A stretch of DNA of 64,000 nt from contig JADKGB010000001.1 of assembly GCA_016717225.1 (NCBI GenBank), positions 186,001 through 250,000 of the forward strand. The letters are read 5' to 3'. This document shows, piece after piece, positions 58,201-64,000 of this stretch; positions within the stretch are counted from its first letter, which is position 1; each line of letters begins with the position of its first letter. The position numbers were made by a program, and so were the translations under genes. The notes under the pieces are model-generated. The model saw only the letters and a list, made by a program, of their open reading frames with translations, searched no databases and was not told the origin of the DNA. This stretch comes from Flavobacteriales bacterium. Lineage in GTDB: Bacteria; Bacteroidota; Bacteroidia; Flavobacteriales_F; PHOS-HE28.

Positions 58201-59028
58201 TCAGCGTGGCAGAATGCCTAATTCGGAAAGGATCGCATGGCTTGTGTTTATGCGAGCTGGGCCGAATGCTGTGTTGGTGCTATCCGTGCAGCGCAGGCGG
58301 GTGGCGAAGAAGTACGGCCCGGTCGCATCGTTGTGCTCGACCCAGCCAACGTACCAACCAAGATCAAGGCTATCGGTTTGCGCCCATCCGGTCTTTGCGC
58401 GCAGCAGGTAGCCCAATGTGTCATTTTGAACCATGATGGCTTTCGTAATATCCATTGTTCGCTGGGTGAACGGCAGATCATTGCGATACAACCGTTCCAG
58501 GAACCGGATCTGTTCGTGTGGTGTGATGAGCAGGTTGCCAGCTACCCATGCTTTGTCGAATCCACCAGTAGTGTCGGCATTCCCATAGCCCACCTCGTCC
58601 CAGATCCGTTTGAGCTTGTTCGCCCCAATGCGCCTCGCCACATTGCGGTGGAACCAATACGCACTATGGTGGTAAGCGTCAAAAAGGCTAAGGTCATGAT
58701 CCACATCGGGCCTGCGCCTCACACTGTCCCATGGCAATACTGTATTGGCATCGATGGCGACCCCGGTTTCAAGGGCGATCAATGTTCCAAGGATCTTGTA
58801 CGTACTGGCGGGTAGCGTTGCGACCCCAGCTTCAGTGCTATCCACATACACCCAGTGGTCTCGGGCGGCATCATGTAGAATGAACGAGCCGGTAACGCCG
58901 AGCGAGTCGTAAAGCCTCTTCAGATCATCTCGTACTTCGTGTGTGGAATGTGGAAGAACGGAGAGATCGCTGGAAGGTGCGTTGCAAGCGCACAGTACAA
59001 AAAATGGGAGCAGGAATAGTTGCCGCAT
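58201..59028 (-). CDS. Class D (OXA-like) beta-lactamase family lipoprotein
   Basis: The 275-residue product has a lipoprotein signal (MRQLFLLPFFVLCAC). The serine active-site motif is STYK in PASTYKILGTLIALETG, the YGN motif is in EVGYGNADTTGG, the conserved Trp is in FDKAWVAGNLLITPHEQIRFL, and KTG is in RAKTGWAQ. The SxV motif appears as SAY (HHSAYWFHRNV). All main class D features are thus present with one substitution. Activity on penicillins is plausible; a sensor-like or non-hydrolytic penicillin-binding role is the alternative. Confidence 0.85.
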   Translation of the reverse strand: MRQLFLLPFFVLCACNAPSSDLSVLPHSTHEVRDDLKRLYDSLGVTGSFILHDAARDHWVYVDSTEAGVATLPASTYKILGTLIALETGVAIDANTVLPWDSVRRRPDVDHDLSLFDAYHHSAYWFHRNVARRIGANKLKRIWDEVGYGNADTTGGFDKAWVAGNLLITPHEQIRFLERLYRNDLPFTQRTMDITKAIMVQNDTLGYLLRAKTGWAQTDSLDLGWYVGWVEHNDATGPYFFATRLRCTDSTNTAFGPARINTSHAILSELGILPR

Positions 59029-59035
59029 GCCACAA

Positions 59036-59073
59036 AGAAAAAGCCCCTCCGCCGCATGGCGTTGAGGCTTTTC
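59036..59073 (-). terminator. Terminator after the first TlpA-like gene
   Basis: On the minus strand AAAAGCCTC pairs with GAGGGGCTTTTT across a GC-rich loop, with a bulge and a T-run. It lies just after the stop at 59089. Confidence 0.55.
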
Positions 59074-59088
59074 CGCGGATCGGGATCC

Positions 59089-59637
59089 TTAGAAGCTCTT
59101 CACATGCTTGTCCAATTCACTATCCAAGGCAGGCCCACGAAGGTTCTTGCCCACAATGATCCCGTCCGGGTCGATGAGGAAACTCGCAGGGATGGAATGC
59201 ACCCCATAGAGACCAGCGGCTTGTGACTCCCAACCGGCCAAGTCGCTTACATGGTGAGGCCATGCGAGTTTGTCTTTCGCGATCGCTGCCTTCCATGGCT
59301 CTTTCATTTTGTCCAAACTCACACTGAAGATGGCGAATCCCTTTCCGGTTTTGAATTTGGCCTTGGTGTATTTCCCATAGGCACGCACCACGTTCGGATT
59401 CTCCATACGGCAAGGCCCGCACCAACTGGCCCAGAAATCGATAAGCACGTATTTGCCGCGCAGCTCAGACAGCTTCATCACTTTACCATCAGGGTTGGCG
59501 AAGGCAAGATCCGGAGCGCGGTCACCGATGTTCGTGCCGATCTTGGGGTCGCCACCATCAGGAGAGGTACCAACCGTGAACGCCGTGCTGGTGGCTAGAA
59601 TGGTACCGATGGCGAGAGCTGTTGCGAGGAAGTTCAT
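59089..59637 (-). CDS. TlpA/ResA-type thioredoxin-like protein (first)
   Basis: The 182-residue exported protein starts with a hydrophobic signal (MNFLATALAIGTILATS). The thioredoxin fold covers residues 35-182 with the redox motif CGPC in DFWASWCGPCRMENPN and the cis-Pro region SIPASFLIDPDGIIVGKNLRG. It acts in the periplasm in disulfide reduction or haem-related pathways. A paralogue with CRPC lies 117 bp upstream on the same strand. The -7 box at 59659-59666 supports the start. Confidence 0.85.
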   Translation of the reverse strand: MNFLATALAIGTILATSTAFTVGTSPDGGDPKIGTNIGDRAPDLAFANPDGKVMKLSELRGKYVLIDFWASWCGPCRMENPNVVRAYGKYTKAKFKTGKGFAIFSVSLDKMKEPWKAAIAKDKLAWPHHVSDLAGWESQAAGLYGVHSIPASFLIDPDGIIVGKNLRGPALDSELDKHVKSF

Positions 59638-59658
59638 GGGGCTTGTTTGTTCGGGAGG

Positions 59659-59666
59659 CGAAAGTA
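59659..59666 (-). promoter_or_regulatory. -7 promoter element TACTTTCG for the first TlpA-like gene
   Basis: On the minus strand TACTTTCG ends 21 bp before the ATG at 59637. Confidence 0.5.
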
Positions 59667-59754
59667 GGTTGCTGGGACTTGATCCGCGTTGCCAACATCG
59701 TGCCGTTCGGATCACCAGTAACCGGCATCCGCTCATTTGCCGTCCGCCTGCTGG

Positions 59755-60360
59755 TTATTTTTTCTTTTTGGCTGATCTGGCAGCGCTCTTGGCATCGGCC
59801 GCTTGTTTCTTTCTAAAAGCTTCCAGTTTCACCGGATCCTTGTCGACAATGCTCTCCAGCAGTTGCGTCAGTGCTTCGCCATGCAGATCTTTTCCGATGA
59901 TCTTGCCAGTACCGTCGATGATGGCATTGGTAGGGATGAACTTGGCCCCATATTCTTCAGCCGCCGCGTTCTGCCCGTCTTCCACGGCACCTACGTGCCA
60001 TTTCCAATCAAGACTGTCTTTGGCGATAGCGGCTTTCCATGGTGCAAGCCCACCTTGCCGATCCAAGCTCACGCTGAAAACAGCGAAGCCTTCTCCGTTC
60101 GTGAAGAGCTGGTTCTTGTACCGGTGATACGTAGCGCGCACGAAGGGATTGTCCAGGCGGCAGGGGCGGCACCAACTGGCCCAAAAATCAACCAACACCA
60201 CTTTGCCTTTTAGCTGGGAGAGACGGAGCACTTCGCCAGTAGGGCTGCTCATCACGATCTCAGGTGCCTGTTGGCCGATCTGAACATTGGTCAGGCGTTC
60301 CTGCTGGGCGGATGCCAGCATGGGGAGTGCCGCAAGGGCGGAAATGAGAAGATGGCGCAT
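59755..60360 (-). CDS. TlpA/ResA-type thioredoxin-like protein (second)
   Basis: The 201-residue exported protein has a signal peptide (MRHLLISALAALPMLASAQ) and a thioredoxin domain with CRPC in DFWASWCRPCRLDNPF and cis-Pro FIPTNAIIDGTGKIIG. A Lys/Ala-rich tail (AKSAARSAKKKK) ends the protein. The two TlpA-like proteins are similar over their length and are likely a tandem duplication with diverged active sites (CRPC and CGPC). It starts 17 bp after the murA stop, so it may be read with murA. Confidence 0.85.
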   Translation of the reverse strand: MRHLLISALAALPMLASAQQERLTNVQIGQQAPEIVMSSPTGEVLRLSQLKGKVVLVDFWASWCRPCRLDNPFVRATYHRYKNQLFTNGEGFAVFSVSLDRQGGLAPWKAAIAKDSLDWKWHVGAVEDGQNAAAEEYGAKFIPTNAIIDGTGKIIGKDLHGEALTQLLESIVDKDPVKLEAFRKKQAADAKSAARSAKKKK

Positions 60361-60377
60361 GGTGGGACGAAGATCGG

Positions 60378-61685
60378 TTATTCCACCCTCTCAATTCTCG
60401 CGCCAAGTGCGTTCAGTCGTTCGGCAATTCGCTGGTAGCCGCGATCGATCTGCTCGATATTGTCAATGGTACTGGTCCCATCAGCGCTCAGCGCCGCTAT
60501 GAGTAGCGAGACGCCAGCGCGTATATCCGGGCTGGTCATTCGGATGGCACGCAGCGGACTTTGGAAATCGTTGCCGATCACCAAGGCGCGGTGCGGATCG
60601 CAAAGCGTGATCTGCGCACCCATTTCGATCAGTTTGTCCGTGAAGAACAGACGGCTCTCGAACATTTTCTGGTGAACGAGCAAACTGCCTTTCGCTTGGG
60701 TGGCGGTCACAAGTACGATACTCAGCAAGTCGGGTGTGAAACCGGGCCATGGCGCATCGCTCACGGTCATATTGCTTCCGTCGATGAACTTGGTAATGGT
60801 GTAGTGTTCCTGGGCTGGAACGAAGATGTCGTCGCCATTGCGCACCACGGCGATGCCGAGTTTGCGGAACACCTCCGGGATCACGCCCAGGTGATCATAT
60901 CCCGTGTCTTTGATGGTGATCTCGCTGCGGGTCATGGCCGCCAGGCCAATGAACGAGCCGATCTCGATCATATCCGGCAGCATACGGTGCTCGGTGCCGC
61001 CAAGTTCTTTCACTCCGTCGATGTGCAGCAGGTTGCTACCAATGCCTTGGATCTTCGCACCCATGCGCACCAGCATGTTGCAGAGCTGCTGCAGGTAGGG
61101 CTCGCAGGCGGCATTGAAAATGGTGGTGCGGCCTTCTGCCAGCACGGCGGCCATTACGATGTTCGCGGTGCCTGTTACACTGGCCTCGTCCAGCAACATA
61201 TACGCGCCCTTCAGTTGTTTCGCTTCCACCCGGAAGAAGGCCTCCTTCACATCGTACTTGAATTCGGCACCCAGTTTTTCGAAACCGATGAAGTGCGTAT
61301 CCAATCGGCGGCGTCCGATCTTATCGCCACCCGGTGTAGGTATGTAGCCCTTGCCGAAGCGTGCCAGGGAAGGCCCAACCACCATTACGCTTCCGCGCAA
61401 GCCACCGCCAAGCTGCTTGAATTCAGGCTTCAGGAAGAATTCGATGTCAACGGTCTTGGCCGTGAAGCGGAACGAACCCTCGCCCAGTTTCTCTACAACC
61501 ACGCCCATATGCCGCAGCAGATCGATCAGCTTGTTCACGTCCACGATGTCCGGCACGTTGTGGATAGTGACCGGCTCGCTGGTAAGCAGCACAGCGCATA
61601 GTATCTGCAGCGCCTCGTTCTTGGCTCCTTGCGGAACCACTTCGCCCTTCAAACGGCGACCTCCTTCGATCTTGAAACTTCCCAT
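60378..61685 (-). CDS. murA: UDP-N-acetylglucosamine 1-carboxyvinyltransferase (MurA)
   Basis: MurA adds enolpyruvate to UDP-GlcNAc, the first committed step of peptidoglycan synthesis. The 435-residue protein has the substrate-binding Lys/Asn in PQGAKNEALQIL. The loop that normally carries the catalytic Cys (GGCxIGxRxxDxH) reads PTPGGDKIGRRRLDTH, with Asp121 in its place. Enzymes with Asp here remain active and are insensitive to fosfomycin in known cases. Length and end (IDRGYQRIAERLNALGARIER) are normal. It is followed by the TlpA gene at 17 bp. Confidence 0.95.
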   Translation of the reverse strand: MGSFKIEGGRRLKGEVVPQGAKNEALQILCAVLLTSEPVTIHNVPDIVDVNKLIDLLRHMGVVVEKLGEGSFRFTAKTVDIEFFLKPEFKQLGGGLRGSVMVVGPSLARFGKGYIPTPGGDKIGRRRLDTHFIGFEKLGAEFKYDVKEAFFRVEAKQLKGAYMLLDEASVTGTANIVMAAVLAEGRTTIFNAACEPYLQQLCNMLVRMGAKIQGIGSNLLHIDGVKELGGTEHRMLPDMIEIGSFIGLAAMTRSEITIKDTGYDHLGVIPEVFRKLGIAVVRNGDDIFVPAQEHYTITKFIDGSNMTVSDAPWPGFTPDLLSIVLVTATQAKGSLLVHQKMFESRLFFTDKLIEMGAQITLCDPHRALVIGNDFQSPLRAIRMTSPDIRAGVSLLIAALSADGTSTIDNIEQIDRGYQRIAERLNALGARIERVE

Positions 61686-61871
61686 GAACGCGAAACAACA
61701 ACGCGGAAGAACTACTGCGCGGTCATTGCTCCAAAGGCTGTCAACAATTCAATGTCACCGAAGCCATCAGGTCGGAATAAATTCATCGGCTTTTGCAGAT
61801 CGAGGTCAATGTGCCAGAGCCCCGGAGAACAGCATGTCCACATTTTCATATGTCCACATGCTCACATGGGA

Positions 61872-62564
61872 TCAGTACCTCTTCTTGTTCCGGTTCCGGT
61901 GCCGCTTTTTGCCACCTCCACCACCGCCTTGATTGCCATATCGCTGCTTGCGCAGATCCACTTCGTTGCGGGGACCTTGTCGCTGTGCATGCAACAGCAC
62001 ATCGGTACTCACCAATTGTTGCTCAGGCGTCAACTTCAATTTACCCTTGCTCAATTCGATCAAGTCCTTTACGATCACGCCATCACCCACGCTGTCGCGG
62101 TTCCACGTAAGGAATTGCTTCTTCATCAAGTTGGCGATCAGCAAGGTGAACGCTTCCTTTTCCGGCCCATCCTCTTTCGCGGTGCAAGCCGCGATCATCC
62201 TTTCTACTAGTTTGCCGTAATGGCCATACTTGATGTCCTGCTTGGGGTACTTCACCGGCTCAGGCTTGGTGTCCAGTTCCTCGGCCGTGGGCTTGGGGAA
62301 AGGGCCATCCACATCAAGTTTGAACTCGCTCATGATGTAGAGATGGTCCCACAGGGTGCGGTCCATGCTTTCCGTGCCGCGCAAGTGTGGGCTCAATCGG
62401 CCGATCACTTGAATGATCGCATGGGCGCTCCGGGTCCGGGCCTCGCGCTCTTCGATCCCCATGCAATGTTCCACCATGCGCTGCACGTGGCGGCCATATT
62501 CCGGAATGATCAGGCGAGGGCGCTGGGTATTGTAATCGAAAGGGGCAGCTACAGGTGTGCTCAT
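61872..62564 (-). CDS. DUF4290 protein
   Basis: The 230-residue product matches DUF4290, a Bacteroidota-specific family, with FDYNTQRPRLIIPEYGRHVQRM at the start and LRGTESMDRTLWDHLYIMSEFKLDVDGPFP (words: YGRHVQRM, RTLWDHLYIMSE) in the middle. The tail is Gly-rich and strongly basic (GGGGGGKKRHRNRNKKRY), suggesting RNA or DNA contact. In other genomes it is often found beside murA, as here. The function is unknown. The ATG at 62564 fits the family start. Confidence 0.9.
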   Translation of the reverse strand: MSTPVAAPFDYNTQRPRLIIPEYGRHVQRMVEHCMGIEEREARTRSAHAIIQVIGRLSPHLRGTESMDRTLWDHLYIMSEFKLDVDGPFPKPTAEELDTKPEPVKYPKQDIKYGHYGKLVERMIAACTAKEDGPEKEAFTLLIANLMKKQFLTWNRDSVGDGVIVKDLIELSKGKLKLTPEQQLVSTDVLLHAQRQGPRNEVDLRKQRYGNQGGGGGGKKRHRNRNKKRY

Positions 62565-62662
62565 GATGATCGATCGGGTCGATAGGTCTTTATCGGAAGA
62601 CCTGATCAGCGATAAAGCCACCGCTGAAAGACGGCCAAATGTAGCTGAAGTGGATCAGTTGA

Positions 62663-64000
62663 TCAACCCTCCACCACCCGCAACTTAGCGAACCGCAACA
62701 ACAGCTGTTTTTGCCCACTGCTTGGGAAGAAGATCGTGGCCTTGATGTCAGGCGGGTTGCCTTCGATCTTGATCACCTTGCCTTTGCCGAAGCGCTCGTG
62801 CTCCACGGTAACGCCTTCGGCCAGGTCGCTTGGCGCAGCATGCCCCAATGAGCTGGTGGCTTCCAACGGGGCGCCAGTGCTGCTAACGCGTTTCAGCTTC
62901 TTGCCAAGGGCGGGATCGGAACCAGGTGCAGGGCTCGTGCTACGCTTCATCGGCGAGTGCGACACTTTCGCTGCAGGCGCGGCCGAACGCGGTTCTCTGC
63001 TGTACACCGTTCCCGAAGAAGCAGGTCGTGTCGAGACATTCCCTGGCCTGGTCCAGGAGGAAGGCCCGGACGAGCGATCGCTCAGTTGCGGAGAGTCGTG
63101 CCGCTTGGGCAGTACCAGGTATTGTGGATCGATCTCGTCTATAAAGCGGCTCGGTTCGCCACTGGTGAAGTTGCCCCACTTGAAACGGCTCATCGCATAG
63201 CTCAGCGTGCAGCGCTTTTCCGCGCGCGTGAGGGCCACGTAGAAAAGTCGACGCTCTTCCTCGAGGTCCGCTCGACTTTGCACGGCCATCAAATTGGGAA
63301 AGAGATCTTCTTCCATACCCACGATGTACACATGTGGGAACTCCAGACCCTTCGCGCTGTGGATCGTCATCAGGCTCACACGGTCATTGTCGTCCACATT
63401 GTCTGTCTTCCCGGCCCCTGAGCCGGGATCAGCGTCTGTCAACAATGCCACGTCGATCAGGAAATCCGGAAGTGTACGTTCCACATCGCTGCCTTCGGGT
63501 GCGGTGCTGAACTCCTTCATGCCGCTCAGCAATTCCTGGATGTTCTCATATCGGCTTACGCCTTCCGGTGTTTTATCCGTGAAGAGATCCTGCAACAAGC
63601 CTGTGGTGCGTGCGATGTATTCGCCCAACGCGAATGCGCTCTGCGACTCCAGCATCGTCTGGAAACTGCGGATCATCAGCACGAAATCCGCGATGCGTTT
63701 TCGCGTGCCTTCATTCAGGCCGAGGTCGCCGAGGTGAGCGAAGACCAGATCGAAGATGCTCAGTTGTTTCTCGTTGGCCGCAACCATCAGCTTGTCGATG
63801 GTGGTCTGCCCGATCCCGCGTGCCGGGTAATTGATCACACGTTTCAGTGCTTCCTCATCATTGGGATTGCAGGTCAACCGGAAGTAAGCGATCAGGTCCT
63901 TGATCTCCTTGCGCTGGTAGAAGCTGAGCCCACCGTAGATGCGGTACGGCACGTTCAGTTTGCGCAGTGCTTCCTCCATGCTGCGGCTCTGTGCATTGGT
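62663..64000 (-). CDS. UvrD/PcrA-type DNA helicase, C-terminal part (5' end beyond the window)
   Basis: The frame is open to the last base of the window; the first complete residues read TNAQSRSMEEALRKLN, which belongs to the 2A domain of UvrD-like helicases. Motif V is in LMTIHSAKGLEFPHVYIVGMEEDLFP (words: SAKGLEF, MEEDLFP) and motif VI in LFYVALTRAEKRC. The C-terminal Tudor-like region (GVTVEHERFGKGKVIKIEG) contacts RNA polymerase in homologues. ATPase motifs I-III lie outside the window. It acts in nucleotide excision repair and replication restart. Confidence 0.92.
   Translation of the reverse strand, partial: TNAQSRSMEEALRKLNVPYRIYGGLSFYQRKEIKDLIAYFRLTCNPNDEEALKRVINYPARGIGQTTIDKLMVAANEKQLSIFDLVFAHLGDLGLNEGTRKRIADFVLMIRSFQTMLESQSAFALGEYIARTTGLLQDLFTDKTPEGVSRYENIQELLSGMKEFSTAPEGSDVERTLPDFLIDVALLTDADPGSGAGKTDNVDDNDRVSLMTIHSAKGLEFPHVYIVGMEEDLFPNLMAVQSRADLEEERRLFYVALTRAEKRCTLSYAMSRFKWGNFTSGEPSRFIDEIDPQYLVLPKRHDSPQLSDRSSGPSSWTRPGNVSTRPASSGTVYSREPRSAAPAAKVSHSPMKRSTSPAPGSDPALGKKLKRVSSTGAPLEATSSLGHAAPSDLAEGVTVEHERFGKGKVIKIEGNPPDIKATIFFPSSGQKQLLLRFAKLRVVEG

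Overview
The window comes from a Bacteroidota chromosome, most likely Flavobacteriales, of moderately high GC (my estimate is mid-50s percent). The evidence is type IX secretion (T9SS) C-terminal domains, a PorV/PorQ-family outer-membrane protein, families typical of the phylum (DUF4290, DUF2911, DUF3127, DUF6089, DUF2797), a MurA with Asp in place of the catalytic Cys, few Shine-Dalgarno sequences, and a recurrent -7 promoter element TAnnTTYG upstream of genes. No phage, plasmid, complete insertion sequence, CRISPR array or rRNA operon was seen. Most of the window is ordinary housekeeping chromosome.

Layout. 0-3.5 kb: the 3' end of a giant secreted protein with its PorV/PorQ partner. 3.6-8.6 kb: greA, a HIT protein, ruvC, a flippase-like/glycosyltransferase pair, and a DUF3127/flavin reductase pair. 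8.7-12.5 kb: tRNA-Leu(UAG), then tig-clpP and clpX, with a large inverted repeat in the tig leader. 12.6-19.9 kb: two DUF2911 genes flanking a decayed minus-strand operon (PIG-L deacetylase, sodium:solute symporter, small membrane protein), in which all three genes carry lesions and which contains repeat elements. 20-25.9 kb: a LytS/LytTR two-component pair, a lipoprotein, thyA-folA and a ClC channel. 26-35.4 kb: secreted proteins, pdhB, a membrane pyrophosphatase and a fatty acid desaturase; two secreted-protein genes here each carry a pair of compensating frameshifts. 35.5-41.4 kb: adenine deaminase, a small lipoprotein, a degenerate Fic protein, a DUF2167 protein, gluQ, and tRNA-Leu(UAA) with tRNA-Gly(GCC). 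41.4-49.3 kb: mutS, a SpoU methyltransferase, a DUF6089 barrel, an OmpA-like/TPR lipoprotein, a deoxynucleoside kinase and folK. 49.5-58.1 kb: sppA, DUF2797, a GH3-family enzyme with a secreted partner, a second deoxynucleoside kinase, a divergent TrpF paralogue, and grpE-dnaJ. 58.2-64 kb: a class D beta-lactamase, two TlpA-like thioredoxins, murA, DUF4290 and the C-terminal part of a UvrD/PcrA helicase cut by the window edge.

Functional themes are protein quality control (tig, clpP, clpX, grpE, dnaJ, sppA), thymidylate/folate and deoxynucleoside salvage (thyA, folA, folK, two kinases), DNA repair (ruvC, mutS, uvrD) and envelope/secretion. I found no clearly new multi-gene system. The most informative oddities are the decayed PIG-L/symporter operon with embedded repeats, the paired -1/+1 indels in secreted-protein genes, the catalytically degenerate Fic protein, the SSB-like tail on the DUF3127 protein, the hairpin before tig, and the C-containing -7 promoter motif.
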